NCBI GenBank assembly: GCA_950097015.1
Contig: CATNEN010000037.1
Location: 1,178,001-1,242,000, forward strand
Direction: 5' to 3'
Origin: Macrostomum hystrix
Taxonomy: Eukaryota; Platyhelminthes; Macrostomidae
DNA: 64,000 nt
Shown piece by piece: positions 10,405 to 22,172 of the stretch (the stretch's first letter is position 1; every line of letters starts with the position of its first letter). The notes under the pieces are model-generated. The model was given only the letters and a program-made list of their open reading frames with translations, searched no databases and was not told where the DNA came from. The position numbers were made by a program, and so were the translations under genes.

Positions 10405-11586
10405 ATGGAGACTGCAACTGAGGACTCACAACAGCAGCAGCAGCAGCAGCAGCTGGGCTCTGCTGAGCTGGACCAGGTGCAAGACTACCTGCGGCTGCAC
10501 CGAGCCGTCCTGCGCTTCGAGCCCGGTTTGGTTCAGGAGCCGGGCCAGCTGCTAGCCCTGCTGGACATCTCGCCGCCAGCTGTCCGCGGACTCCTGGTCA
10601 ACGCCCTGCGCTGCGCCGGCCTTTTAGACTTGGCCAATCGCTACGATGTCGAGCGCCGGATCGACGCCTCGCTATCGACATCGGCAGCGTCGGCTTCGGC
10701 TACCATAGCTTCGTCTGGCCGGCGACGCGGCCAATTCGGCTTGACAGTCGAGGTCAGCGCAATCCAGGTTTGCCCAGCAGATTTCGGACTGCTAACAGCG
10801 ACCTCGCCATTGTCGCCTTCGACTGCTCCGGCGTTGGCTTCTACACCAGCCGCCGGTGGCGACCGGCCAGCCTGCTGGATCAGCGTCGAAGCGTTGAATC
10901 GATCGGTTGATGATTTAGTCAGTTTGGCGGTCGGCGACGATAGCCGACTGTCAGTGTCGGCGATGACTGCAACTGCAATGGCCAATGCCGAACGAGATGA
11001 CGTCAGCGGCGGCTGCTTCGGCGGCTGCTGCGGTCGCTTATTTCGCTTCCCATTTAGCAGGCGCAAACGGCCGCCGCGCCAGCAGTCAGCTCTGCCGCAT
11101 CCGACCCCGCAATCTGTTGCCGCCTCCAAAAAATCCATGCTATCTAGCTCTCACAGGAAGTATCTGGCTGCAAATCAGCAGCAGTCGCTAGATGCCAACG
11201 AATCCTCCTTAATGCTCGAAAGCGCCGGTGGCGACGGTCTCCTTGTGCGCAAGGCTCGCCTGCTAGCTGAGAAATCGGCGGAGCTCTACCAGGCTGTTCT
11301 GGCCGATTCCGAGCAGCGGCTTCTGCGCTACCTGGAGCAGGACTGCGGCCTGCTATGCCTGGAGACTGGCTCGGATCCTTACTGCGGCTTGCAGCTGCAG
11401 TTGGCCTCCACCACAGCTGACTGCCTGCGCCGATTTCTAACCGGCCTCGCCAACGGCGGCGTTGCCCGCCGACTTGAGCAACTGCTGCTTACGGATCGCC
11501 TGCTGGCTGGCCTGCGACTGCGCCGCTGTCGACTGCGCTGCTGCGCTCCGCACGGCGAATTGGCGCTGGCCGAGCTGGGCGGCTGA
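10405..11586 (+). CDS. Unassigned protein, about 393 aa, glutamine tract and basic Cys-rich centre
   Basis: The frame is open from 10267, but a likely acceptor (TTTTAACTTGCAG, ending at 10346) and the first well-placed ATG (10405) suggest translation starts at METATEDSQQQ. GC-rich codon use stands out sharply from the flanks. Features seen: a Q8 tract at residues 10-18; a helical segment at about residues 22-80 with the pattern VRGLLVNALRCAGLLDLANRYD; a CFGGCCGRLF patch followed by a basic SRRKRPPRQQ stretch (about 200-225); and a leucine-rich C-terminus. I do not recognise the family. The first helical segment loosely recalls a death-effector-like fold (DLL-Y pattern), which is only a guess. 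The TGA stop is also the first bases of the 54-bp satellite. It could be one exon of a larger gene whose upstream exons lie left of 10346. Confidence 0.7.
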   Translation: METATEDSQQQQQQQQLGSAELDQVQDYLRLHRAVLRFEPGLVQEPGQLLALLDISPPAVRGLLVNALRCAGLLDLANRYDVERRIDASLSTSAASASATIASSGRRRGQFGLTVEVSAIQVCPADFGLLTATSPLSPSTAPALASTPAAGGDRPACWISVEALNRSVDDLVSLAVGDDSRLSVSAMTATAMANAERDDVSGGCFGGCCGRLFRFPFSRRKRPPRQQSALPHPTPQSVAASKKSMLSSSHRKYLAANQQQSLDANESSLMLESAGGDGLLVRKARLLAEKSAELYQAVLADSEQRLLRYLEQDCGLLCLETGSDPYCGLQLQLASTTADCLRRFLTGLANGGVARRLEQLLLTDRLLAGLRLRRCRLRCCAPHGELALAELGG

Positions 11587-13908
11587 CATGCTTGGTCAAT
11601 AGGGATAACTGTGCAGATTGATCAATAGGATCTGCTATGACATGCTTGGTCAATAGGGATAACTGTGCAGATTGATCAATAGGATCTGCTGTGCCATGCT
11701 TGTTCAATAGGGATAACTGAGCAGATTGATCAATAGGATCTGCTGTGCCATGCTTGGTCAATAGGGATAACTGTGCAGATTGATCAATAGGATCTGCTGT
11801 GACATGCTTGGTCAATAGGGATAACTGTGCAGATTGATCAATAGGATCTGCTGTGCCATGCTTGGTCAATAGGGATAACTGTGCAGATTGATCAATAGGA
11901 TCTGCTGTGACATGCTTGGTCAATAGGGATAACTGTGCAGATTGATCAATAGGATCTGCTGTGACATGCTTGGTCAATAGGGATAACTGTGCAGATTGAT
12001 CAATAGGATCTGCTGTGACATGCTTGGTCAATAGGGATAACTGTGCAGATTGATCAATAGGATCTGCTGTGCCATGCTTGGTCAATAGGGATAACTGTGC
12101 AGATTGATCAATAGGATCTGCTATGACATGCTTGGTCAATAGGGATAACTGTGCAGATTGATCAATAGGATCTGCTGTGACATGCTTGGTCAATAGGGAT
12201 AACTGTGCAGATTGATCAATAGGATCTGCTGTGACATGCTTGTTCAATAGGGATAACTGTGCAGATTGATCAATAGGATCTGCTGTGACATGCTTGGTCA
12301 ATAGGGATAACTGTGCAGATTGATCAATAGGATCTGCTGTGCCATGCTTGGTCAATAGGGATAACTGTGCAGATTGATCAATAGGATCTGCTGTGACATG
12401 CTTGTTCAATAGGGATAACTGTGCAGATTGATCAATAGGATCTGCTGTGACATGCTTGGTCAATAGGGATAACTGTGCAGATTGATCAATAGGATCTGCT
12501 GTGCCATGCTTGGTCAATAGGGATAACTGTGCAGATTGATCAATAGGATCTGCTGTGACATGCTTGGTCAATAGGGATAACTGTGCAGATTGATCAATAG
12601 GATCTGCTGTGACATGCTTGGTCAATAGGGATAACTGTGCAGATTGATCAATAGGATCTGCTGTGACATGCTTGTTCAATAGGGATAACTGTGCAGATTG
12701 ATCAATAGGATCTGCTGTGACATGCTTGGTCAATAGGGATAACTGTGCAGATTGATCAATAGGATCTGCTGTGACATGCTTGTTCAATAGGGATAACTGT
12801 GCAGATTGATCAATAGGATCTGCTGTGACATGCTTGGTCAATAGGGATAACTGTGCAGATTGATCAATAGGATCTGCTGTGCCATGCTTGGTCAATAGGG
12901 ATAACTGTGCAGATTGATCAATAGGATCTGCTGTGACATGCTTGGTCAATAGGGATAACTGTGCAGATTGATCAATAGGATCTGCTGTGCCATGCTTGGT
13001 CAATAGGGATAACTGTGCAGATTGATCAATAGGATCTGCTGTGACATGCTTGGTCAATAGGGATAACTGTGCAGATTGATCAATAGGATCTGCTGTGACA
13101 TGCTTGGTCAATAGGGATAACTGTGCAGATTGATCAATAGGATCTGCTGTGCCATGCTTGTTCAATAGGGATAACTGTGCAGATTGATCAATAGGATCTG
13201 CTGTGACATGCTTGGTCAATAGGGATAACTGTGCAGATTGATCAATAGGATCTGCTGTGACATGCTTGGTCAATAGGGATAACTGTGCAGATTGATCAAT
13301 AGGATCTGCTGTGACATGATTGGTCAATAGGGATAACTGTGCAGATTGATCAATAGGATCTGCTGTGACATGCTTGGTCAATAGGGATAACTGTGCAGAT
13401 TGATCAATAGGATCTGCTGTGACATGCTTGGTCAATAGGGATAACTGTGCAGATTGATCAATAGGATCTGCTGTGACATGATTGGTCAATAGGGATAACT
13501 GTGCAGATTGATCAATAGGATCTGCTGTGCCATGCTTGGTCAATAGGGATAACTGTGCAGATTGATCAATAGGATCTGCTGTGACATGCTTGTTCAATAG
13601 GGATAACTGTGCAGATTGATCAATAGGATCTGCTGTGACATGCTTGGTCAATAGGGATAACTGTGCAGATTGATCAATAGGATCTGCTGTGACATGCTTG
13701 GTCAATAGGGATAACTGTGCAGATTGATCAATAGGATCTGCTGTGACATGCTTGGTCAATAGGGATAACTGTGCAGATTGATCAATAGGATCTGCTGTGA
13801 CATGCTTGTTCAATAGGGATAACTGTGCAGATTGATCAATAGGATCTGCTGTGCCATGCTTGGTCAATAGGGATAACTGTGCAGATTGATCAATAGGATC
13901 TGCTGTGC
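11587..13908 (+). repeat. 54-bp tandem repeat, about 43 copies
   Basis: Unit contains TGACATGCTTGGTCAATAGG then GATAACTGTGCAGATTGATC then AATAGGATCTGC. Copies differ mainly at a few positions (GACATG/GCCATG, TTGG/TTGT, one CTATGAC). The length is a multiple of three and one reverse frame lacks stops, so an 810-codon frame runs across the array and into the antisense of the neighbouring gene; this is treated as an artefact. The array abuts the upstream stop codon with no spacer. Confidence 0.97.
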
Positions 13909-14035
13909 AAAAGAAAAACAATCATTTTATTAATTCACACCAAGTCGATCTAATCCGTTGTTCTATGCTTGCCTAATATGTTCTTTCATCTAGTGCCATA
14001 CCCCCTGCTATTTCAGCAGCCCTACCGGTGACCCT

Positions 14036-14392
14036 CACTCCTTCCGCTGTTCCTTCAGTCACTCCTTCCGCTGTTCCTTCAGTCACTCCTTCCGCTGTTT
14101 CTTTAGTCACTCCTTCCACTGTTCCTTTAGTTACTCCTTCCGCTGTTCCTTCAGTCACTCCTTCCACTGTTCCTTCAGTCACTCCTTCCACTGTTCCTTC
14201 AGTCACTCCTTCCGCTGTTCCTTCAGTCACTCCTTCCACTGTTCCTTCAGTCACTCCTTCCGCTGTTCCTTCAGTCACTCCTTCCGCTGTTCCTTCAGTC
14301 ACTCCTTCCGCTGTTCCTTCAGTCACTCCTTCCGCTGTTCCTTCAGTCACTCCTTTCACTGTTCCTTCAGTCACTCTTTCCCTGTTCCTTCA
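14036..14392 (+). repeat. 24-bp tandem repeat, about 15 copies
   Basis: Unit CCTTCCGCTGTTCCTTCAGT plus CACT, with CGCTGTT/CACTGTT variants. Forward and reverse frames are open (PSVTPSAV and TEGTAEGV octapeptides), but there are no flanking exons or start context. It shares the word GTCACTCCKTCC with the 15-bp array of the stonin intron. Confidence 0.93.
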
Positions 14393-15773
14393 GGTTTAGC
14401 AAGATCCTAATCGATATTTCTTTCAAATCTATGATTAGTCTAGGAAATTATAGATATGTACATTATCGAAAAATCTGTAAATTTCTTGCATAGATTATTA
14501 CCTTTTACATTTATCTCGGTTAACTTTTTCGGAAATTTTCAAGCATAATTTGACCAGTTATTGGAATTAACTAGCTTTATTAATCAAAGCAGGTCTAGAA
14601 GCAATAACAAGACCAATCAATCCTAAGAATTTATTTAAGTTTTAGTTTTCTTGTTTTATTTAATTGGATTTTAACTTGCTTAAATCTAGATTTTTATCTA
14701 GCAAGTCGATTTCTGTCAATATAATCAATCAAATTGTATTCTAAGAAGTCTTTCACTGCGGGATTACGCATGTTTAAGGGGACCTATTATAAGGTCCAAA
14801 CACGTCAACCTATTCTACTTTCGCAAATAACTGACTATTCATACTATTTTAATAAAGTCATTAGTCACTGTGCCTAGGCCTAGTCTATATGGAAGCATGC
14901 TTCTTTAATAAGTGATCTTTATACTGTTAACATATCTATAGCGCCTTCAAATTAAACAAAGCATGTATTGTACAGGTTTGCATTATGTTTACAAAACAAT
15001 CATTTTATTAATAAACTAATGCATCTAGCCTCAGCTTTTGATTTTAAAACAGCTGTCTTTTATATTTGTTAATCTCATTAGATATTTTTGTTAATTTGCA
15101 TGACTTGAACAGCAACACTGCTGGAATTTAACGCTTACTTTGCAATTTATATATAATCATATTAGCTAGTCACAAAAGGCGTGCCTATATATATATCATA
15201 AATGTGACTCAAACTAAATTTCAATCATTTTGCCATAATTTTGTCCTTTAAATATTTATTTTGTATTTTTTATGCGAAAAAAGTGTGTCTCTAGTCTCAT
15301 TATGAAAAATGTTTTTGATAAAAATGTCACTTTAATAAATTCTACTGTATCGCTTATCATTGCCATGCGTGTAAAAATAGTTACTTTCAGTTTTTTTCTT
15401 GTGTAGTGCCTGGCTGGGGCAGAGAAAAAAACAAATCATTTTGGTTTAATCATCTGTTCTACTTTTAGTAGCGTGTTTCCAAACTTGTATCTTTTTTTCC
15501 TGCTATATTCTAATTCGTTTCTTAAATCGTTCTTTTTTATGCGATTCACCTAAAGTCCTAAACGAATTCTGCTCAGTTCCAATGTTCAGACTCTACGGTA
15601 GCTCAATTGATTTAATCAAATAAAATAACCCTAATGACTATTTCATAATTTAATTGAATTGCACTGGAATTAATTCTAGCATGCTTTTTGACCTGCCCGT
15701 CTTCTTTTAAAGTCATGTGCTCAGACTCTATTCACATCGTAGCTCTGGCTTCGATTATAGTCTGACATCTATG
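14393..15773. other. AT-rich spacer
   Basis: No coding frame of note and no tandem unit recognised. Several T-rich runs between 15240 and 15560. Confidence 0.5.
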
Positions 15774-16915
15774 AAGATCTACCTGTAACTGTACTCAAGT
15801 ATCGGTTAGGATCTACCTGTAACTGTACTCCAATATCGGTTAGGATCTACCTGTAACTGTACTCAAATATCGGTTAGGATCTACCTGTAACTGTACTCAA
15901 ATATCGGTTAGGATCTACCTGTAACTCTACTCAAATATCGGTTAAGATCTACCTGTAACTGTACTCAAGTATCGGTTAGGATCTACCTGTAACTGTACTC
16001 CAATATCGGTTAGGATCTACCTGTAACTGTACTCAAATATCGGTTAGGATCTACCTGTAACTGTACTCAAATATCGGTTAGGATCTACCTGTAACTCTAC
16101 TCAAATATCGGTTAAGATCTACCTGTAACTGTACTCAAATATCGGTTAGGATCTACCTGTAACTGTACTCAAATATCGGTTAGGATCTACCTGTAACTCT
16201 ACTCAAATATCGGTTAAGATCTACCTGTAACTGTACTCAAGTATCGGTTAGGATCTACCTGTAACTGTACTCCAATATCGGTTAGGATCTACCTGTAACT
16301 GTACTCAAATATCGGTTAGGATCTACCTGTAACTGTACTCCAATATCGGTTAGGATCTACCTGTAACTCTACTCAAATATCGGTTAAGATCTACCTGTAA
16401 CTGTACTCAAATATCGGTTAGGATCTACCTGTAACTCTACTCAAATATCGGTTAAGATCTACCTGTAACTGTACTCAAATATCGGTTAAGATCTACCTGT
16501 AACTCTACTCAAATATCGGGTAAGATCTACCTGTAACTGTACTCAAATATCGGTTAAGATCTACCTGTAACTCTACTCCAATATCGGTTAAGATCTACCT
16601 GTAACTGTACTCAAATATCGGTTAAGATCTACCTGTAACTCTACTCCAATATTGGTTAAGATCTACCTGTAACTGTACTCAAATATCGGTTAAGATCTAC
16701 CTGTAACTCTACTCCAATATCGGTTAAGATCTACCTGTAACTGTACTCAAATATCGGTTAAGATCTACCTGTAACTCTACTCCAATATCGGTTAAGATCT
16801 ACCTGTAACTCTACTCCAATATCGGTTAAGATCTACCTGTAACTGTACTCAAATATCGGTTAAGATCTACCTGTAACTCTACTCCAATATCGGTTAAGAT
16901 CTACCTATGATTCTA
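15774..16915 (+). repeat. 34-bp tandem repeat, about 33 copies, with a 170-bp higher-order period at its left
   Basis: Unit GGATCTACCTGTAACTGTAC plus TCAAATATCGGTTA. Variants (CTCTAC/CTGTAC, CCAAT/CAAAT/CAAGT, TTAGG/TTAAG) recur in the same order every five units at 15793-16132, a 170-bp higher-order repeat. The right half becomes a simpler two-unit alternation. Confidence 0.95.
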
Positions 16916-17925
16916 CTTCAATATTGATACGGCTCTGGCCGGAATTATATTTTAAGACAAATTTAGCGCCAATATTTTTTCGAATATATTTGCATATCCT
17001 GAAGCATATCTGTTATTAGAACTAAATGAGTAGTATATTGCGCTTGGTTTTAATTAAGAAGCTGACAGTTTAAGCAGTGTAAGTATATATTACACATAGA
17101 TAGGGTAAAACTGATAGATCGCAGCCCTTTCTGCCGGCGCGAACGGCAGCCATCCGTCTTCAGTGACCTTCCGCGAAGCCCAACAGCTGTAACCAAGGGT
17201 TTCATCTGCGACCCTAGAAAGTGCAAATTTGTCGAATTTGACTTTCTGCTGCATTTTCTGGCGCTAAATTTTCTACATAACGGCGAAATTTACAGGCGAA
17301 CAGGTTACGCCCGCACCATTACAATTGTTAGTTTTCAACTTAGAACAATTGGAACTTTAGTTTTTACCATTTGAACCTTACTGACTAGCGAAGAGTGGTT
17401 GAACTGAATTTGCACTTCCACTTCTGTTTGTACAATTCTTCCCATTTGGCTTTTCGCCTACTTTCTCCTAGTCTGGGCTACAGATTGTGTTCCTAGGCAA
17501 ACAAACTGTCATTCGGGGCTTACCTTTAACTCACATGGCATTTGCCTCTGTCTCGCCCTATTGGGAAGATTGGGAGATGGGACAACGCGTACACACGATC
17601 AGGAAATAGATTTCTATTTTTTTCAATTTTTTTATTTGACATTCAGCCAGCTGTAACAGGACACTGCGTGAGTGCTCGACTGGCACTATCAGCTTTTCAA
17701 ACTCATTGTTGAGTACGATACAGGCTTGTCATTCGGGTTCGCTGGCATACCAGAAGCCATTATCGTCCATTAGCGACTCAGGAATTACACTGCTAGAAAA
17801 ACTCTTGCTTCTGTCTGCACAGCCGATTTCGGATTGAAATGAACTTTTGTCTTTTAGTACACTGGCAGACTTTTTTTGTCTTCTACAAGCTGCCAAATAT
17901 AGCCGAGCTTGATTAATATAGCCTT
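16916..17925. other. Unique non-coding region
   Basis: Moderate GC around 17130-17560; no frame long enough to support a gene and no splice-bounded exon recognised. Confidence 0.4.
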
Positions 17926-18128
17926 GTTGTAGCCTTGTGGTTAGAGCATCGGGATCACGACTTGAAGGTCGGGGGTTCGATTCCTGACTCCATTAAAACA
18001 ATTTTTGTCCTTTAGCAAGACATTTAACTCTGCATTGCTTTAGTTCACCCAGCTGTTGAATGGGTACCAGCATTAGCTGGGGTAATTGAGGGTGAATGTG
18101 GCATCTAACCAGTCCATGGACAGAATTT
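17926..18128 (+). mobile_element. tRNA-derived SINE, family A, copy 1 (3'-truncated)
   Basis: Pol III box A-like TAGCCTTGTGGTTAGAGC (17930) and box B GGTTCGATTCC (17974) are followed by the family body: TTTAGCAAGACATTTAACTC, CACCCAGCTGTTGAATGGG and AACCAGTCCATGGACAG. The body matches the copies at 48545 and 49686. The GC-rich 3' part seen in those copies is missing here. Confidence 0.85.
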
Positions 18129-18472
18129 TTTAGGGCAAGTGCTGCAGTGTGTTGAAGCCATGCTTGGAAGCCACATGGCTATATAGCTTGCACTTTTATT
18201 CCTGGGCACAGTAAGCAATATGCGCTCGAGCGCCGACTGCTGCATGCATCGACTGCCCCGAAAGCATTCAGCAATATTAGCTGTGTCGGAGGGCCTGGGT
18301 CCGGCTTCCTGAGTCCTTTAACGCCCCTTATTTTGGCGTGGCGTGGCGTGAGCACTTCTCATAAAGCGTGCTCGTAAAGCATTGCAGGCTTTGGAATGGC
18401 CTCATCCAACACCAGCATCCCCCCGATCCTCGCCTTAGAAATTCGTTGCCTTTTGCATGGCGGATCTATCTA

Positions 18473-18476
18473 AGAT

Positions 18477-18541
<65 letters not shown>

Positions 18542-18831
18542 CGCAAGCTCAAGTATTATGCAGCAAGCTCAAGTATTATGCAGCAAGCTCAAGTATTATG
18601 CAGCAAGCTCAAGTATTATGCAGCAAGCTCAAGTATTATGCAGCAAGCTCAAGTATTATGCAGCAAGCTCAAGTATTATGCAGCAAGCTCAAGTATTATG
18701 CAGCAAGCTCAAGTATTATGCAGCAAGCTCAAGTATTATGCAGCAAGCTCAAGTATTATGCAGCAAGCTCAAGTATTATGCAGCAAGATCAAGTATTATG
18801 CAGCAAGCTCAAGTATTATGCAGCAAGCTCA
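18473..18831 (+). repeat. GATA microsatellite joined to a 20-bp tandem repeat
   Basis: A (GATA)n run of about 17 copies (18473-18541) passes directly into about 14 copies of GCAAGCTCAAGTATTATGCA (18541-18831), nearly identical throughout (one CTC to ATC change at 18787). Because 20 is not a multiple of three, all three forward frames stay open; no gene is inferred. Confidence 0.95.
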
Positions 18832-19780
18832 AGTCACAGCTGAGCTATTGGTGACTAAACAGATAAAGAGCTATAACGTATATGACTCATGTAGCCGGTC
18901 GCTAGCTTAGCGAGGTCTAGTCATAAATCTATCATAGTAGTAGAGTTATTCTTTTAGCTAATCGTATATCCGGTAGCGGCAGTGCATGCCACACAGCACT
19001 TCAAGTGTTCCCAAATTGGGAGACCAGCTAGTTGCTGGCTGGTTCTGTCTGGGATAAGAAATTGTATTACAGAAGCAAATTTGAAGGAATTTTGAGAAAT
19101 AAATTGTCTCTATAAACAAATATGAGTTTCACTACAAGTAGCATAAAAGTAACAGAACATGCAGTTATTGAATCCTTCCATGAGGAATCATCATGCCAGC
19201 TTGCTTGTAAAAGTACAAGTTTTGAAAGAGAATGCAACGCATTCGTATTTAGATTCATATTTAAGTTATAAACGAAATACAAATTTCTGCCAATTGATTG
19301 ATCAAAATCTCATCGTATTTCACAATCCACTCAGATAAATGGAAAAGAATGTGTGAGTAAACTTTTATTTGTAAAGTAAAGCTTTATAATTTAAAATTAG
19401 TTAAGTTCCAACAACAGAGCATATTATTCGAGTTTGGGATATGTCTAACAATAGACTTTCTTATACTTGTACATTTTAGAGTAGCAAGATATGAATCTTC
19501 ATAAAAAGAATTAGATAAATTGTGTGCAGATATTGATGCAGAGTGTGAAATATTGAAAAGTACTCTTCTAGCAATACAATTTTGATTGTCACTAGTCAAG
19601 TTAGATTATTTAATTCTTTTCTGACGAAAAATATTTCACTTGGGATGAGTCGAAAATAAGTACAAATTGTCTATGAACAGTTTCATGAACGGTTATAGTC
19701 ACTGCTGTGATTCACATCCTCAAAGCACTCACCAATGGCCTCTGCGAAGGTTCACAAAGACCCTGAGATATGCTAATCAC
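18832..19780. other. Unique AT-rich region
   Basis: No supported gene. A GC-richer patch at 18960-19060 (AGTGTTCCCAAATTGGGAGA and neighbours) can form short stems but matches no RNA family I know. Confidence 0.4.
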
Positions 19781-20850
19781 AGAACCTCAACACTCGTCAC
19801 AGAACCTCAGCACTCGTCACAGAACCTCAACACTCGTCACAGAACCTCAACACTCGTCACAGAACCTCAGCACTCGTCACAGAACCTCAACACTCGTCAC
19901 AGAACCTCAACACTCGTCACAGAACCTCAACACTCGTCACAGAACCTCAACACTCGTCACAGAACCTCAACACTCGTCACAGAACCTCAACACTCGTCAC
20001 AGAACCTCAACACTCGTCACAGAACCTCAACACTCGTCACAGAACCTCAACACTCGTCACAGAACCTCAACACTCGTCACAGACCTCAACACTCGTCACA
20101 GACCTCAACACTCGTCACAGAACCTCAACACTCGTCACAGAACCTCAACACTCGTCACAGAACCTCAACACTCGTCACAGAACCTCAACACTCGTCACAG
20201 AACCTCAAAACTCGTCACAGACCTCAACACTCGTCACAGAACCTCAACACTCGTCACAGAACCTCAACACTCGTCACAGAACCTCAACACTCGTCACAGA
20301 ACCTCAACACTCGTCACAGACCTCAACACTCGTCACAGACCTCAGCACTCGTCACAGAACCTCAACACTCGTCACAGAACCTCAACACTCGTCACAGAAC
20401 CTCAACACTCGTCACAGAACCTCAACACTCGTCACAGAACCTCAACACTCGTCACAGAACCTCAACACTCGTCACAGACCTCAACACTCGTCACAGACCT
20501 CAACACTCGTCACAGAACCTCAACACTCGTCACAGAACCTCAACACTCGTCACAGAACCTCAACACTCGTCACAGAACCTCAACACTCGTCACAGAACCT
20601 CAACACTCGTCACAGACCTCAACACTCGTCACAGAACCTCAACACTCGTCACAGAACCTCAACACTCGTCACAGAACCTCAACACTCGTCACAGAACCTC
20701 AACACTCGTCACAGAACCTCAAAACTCGTTACAGACCTCAACACTGGACCTGAGACTTCAACACTCGTCGCAGAACCTCAACACTCGTCACAGAACCTCA
20801 AAACTCGTTACAGACCTCAACACTGGACCTGAGACTTCAACACTCGTCGC
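19781..20850 (+). repeat. 20-bp tandem repeat (with 19-bp variants), about 54 copies
   Basis: Unit AGAACCTCAACACTCGTCAC; a one-base-shorter variant (AGACCTCAAC...) recurs and changes the frame. The right end repeats a 77-bp block containing CAACACTGGACCTGAGACTT twice (20736-20850), a small higher-order duplication. Stop-free forward frames of 327 and 419 codons are products of the repeat. Confidence 0.96.
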
Positions 20851-20987
20851 AGGATCCAGACACTCACTCAATGGCTTTCGCACTCGCTGTGCTTTAGCCA
20901 ATCTATCGAACCTCCATTTGCTCTGACCTAAAATAAATCGCTTTGAAAATTGACTCTAGCGAGGCCTTGGGTACCAGGCCTCTGAGC

Positions 20988-22172
20988 CTACTGCTGCTCC
21001 CCGTCAGCACAGCAGCGGGTCCTGCAACCCTTGACGTAGATTCTGCGCAGCTCGGCCCGGAACTTCGAATTCATCATCGCGTAGACGAAGAAATTCAGCG
21101 AAGTGTTCAAATAGAAGATCCGATGCAGCGGCGAATCCGGTAGCAGCTTGAAGTTAATGAGAATCATGGGCAGCATACTGGCGTAGAAGAGCACGGTGGC
21201 GCCGAACAGCATCCAGGCCAGCTTTTTGGGGAACCACGACTCGCCGGACTGGTCCCGGCTGTCCTGGTTGGCGGCCGGTCGTCCGCTGTGGCCGCGCGAA
21301 CCAACGACCACCTGCGGCGGACGCAGCGACGATGGAGTCGGATAATCTTCGGTAGGACCGTCGGCTGTCTGCGGCGAGCTGGCTGCTGGCTTCGAAGTGG
21401 TCTCCAGTGTCAGGCTGCCGTCGGCTTCACCGTCGTTGCCGCCGACGCCGCCTACGCAGCCGCCATTGGTGACGGTGCAGTCGGCTCTGGACAGCAATGC
21501 CAGGGTCTGCTTGGTCACTTTTCGACGCGAACTGCGGCGTCGCTCCATGGAGGCCACAAAGGTGAAGATGCGAATGTACAGCGACAGGACCACCAGCACC
21601 GACAGGGTGCCCAGTCCGCCGTAAAAGTACAGCAGATAGGACTCTAGGCGCAGCTTCAGGCCGCACTGATCCTCAACCAGGTAGTGGCTGGTTACGTTAC
21701 ACACCTCTAGCAGCAGAAGACTCAATGCGGCGGCGAACAATGCTCCCAGAGTCTTCTTATAAGTCAGTCCGTGCTGGCTGGCTTTCACAATGCAAAGGTA
21801 GCGATCGATGGCTATAAACACCAGAATCCAGGCTTCCATTTCAAAGGCAGCGTATCGAGACGAAAGAATGACGGTGCTAAACCAGTGATTGGTGGCTTTC
21901 AGGCCGTGCTTGCTAGCCAGGTAGTCGGTGTACACCCGGTAACAGTCAGTGGGCAACACCACGGCCGATATAAACAGATCCATGGCGGACAGCACCGTGA
22001 TGAGGAAGCGAAGACTCTTCTCGCGGCTGGACGCGAACACCAGGATGACGTGGATATTGCCGAATACTCCCAGCACGCCCAGGGTGGAGTAGAAGGTCAG
22101 TGAGCCCACAGCAACTAAGGCCGACTCGGGCAGAGAGTGCTCGGTGCACTGGGCATTGCTAGTATTGCCCAT
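20988..22172 (-). CDS. Class A (rhodopsin-like) G protein-coupled receptor, 394 aa, intronless
   Basis: Seven-pass plasma-membrane receptor. TM1 carries GN (N39), TM2 LSAMD (D65), TM3 ends in IDRYLCIV (DRY-type, R124), TM5 spans about 180-207, TM6 has FYASMLP (proline present, usual Trp absent), TM7 has NTSLNFFVY (NPxxY variant with Phe for Pro), followed by a basic helix-8-like segment and Cys residues that could be palmitoylated. The N-terminus has an N-glycosylation sequon (NTS). The third intracellular loop is long (about 205-315), rich in Gly, Ser and Pro. The conserved Cys at the top of TM3 is not at its usual position, while an extracellular-loop-2 Cys (C170) is present. Family-level resemblance is to peptide-type or orphan receptors; the ligand cannot be named. 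The frame is complete from ATG to stop, with no disrupting changes. Confidence 0.92.
   Translation of the reverse strand: MGNTSNAQCTEHSLPESALVAVGSLTFYSTLGVLGVFGNIHVILVFASSREKSLRFLITVLSAMDLFISAVVLPTDCYRVYTDYLASKHGLKATNHWFSTVILSSRYAAFEMEAWILVFIAIDRYLCIVKASQHGLTYKKTLGALFAAALSLLLLEVCNVTSHYLVEDQCGLKLRLESYLLYFYGGLGTLSVLVVLSLYIRIFTFVASMERRRSSRRKVTKQTLALLSRADCTVTNGGCVGGVGGNDGEADGSLTLETTSKPAASSPQTADGPTEDYPTPSSLRPPQVVVGSRGHSGRPAANQDSRDQSGESWFPKKLAWMLFGATVLFYASMLPMILINFKLLPDSPLHRIFYLNTSLNFFVYAMMNSKFRAELRRIYVKGCRTRCCADGEQQ

Noticed and set aside
11587-13908. TAGGGATAAC in the 54-bp satellite resembles the start of the I-SceI homing endonuclease site
   Set aside because: Only about the first ten bases agree; the rest of the 18-bp site does not. 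Coincidence.
11489-13921. An 810-codon reverse-strand frame of TADPIDQSAQLSLLTKHV repeats
   Set aside because: The unit is 54 bp and stop-free in that frame; the frame continues into the antisense of the upstream gene. Array artefact.
17926-18000. Possible functional tRNA gene
   Set aside because: Box A and B are present, but the sequence continues into the conserved SINE body and other copies share it; treated as a SINE head.
18960-19070. Possible 5S rRNA or spliced-leader RNA gene
   Set aside because: Short stems can be drawn, but neither the 5S internal control region nor an SL donor with Sm site is recognisable.
19667-20926. 419- and 327-codon forward frames
   Set aside because: Made of the 20-bp repeat; frame jumps between three registers at 19-bp variants.
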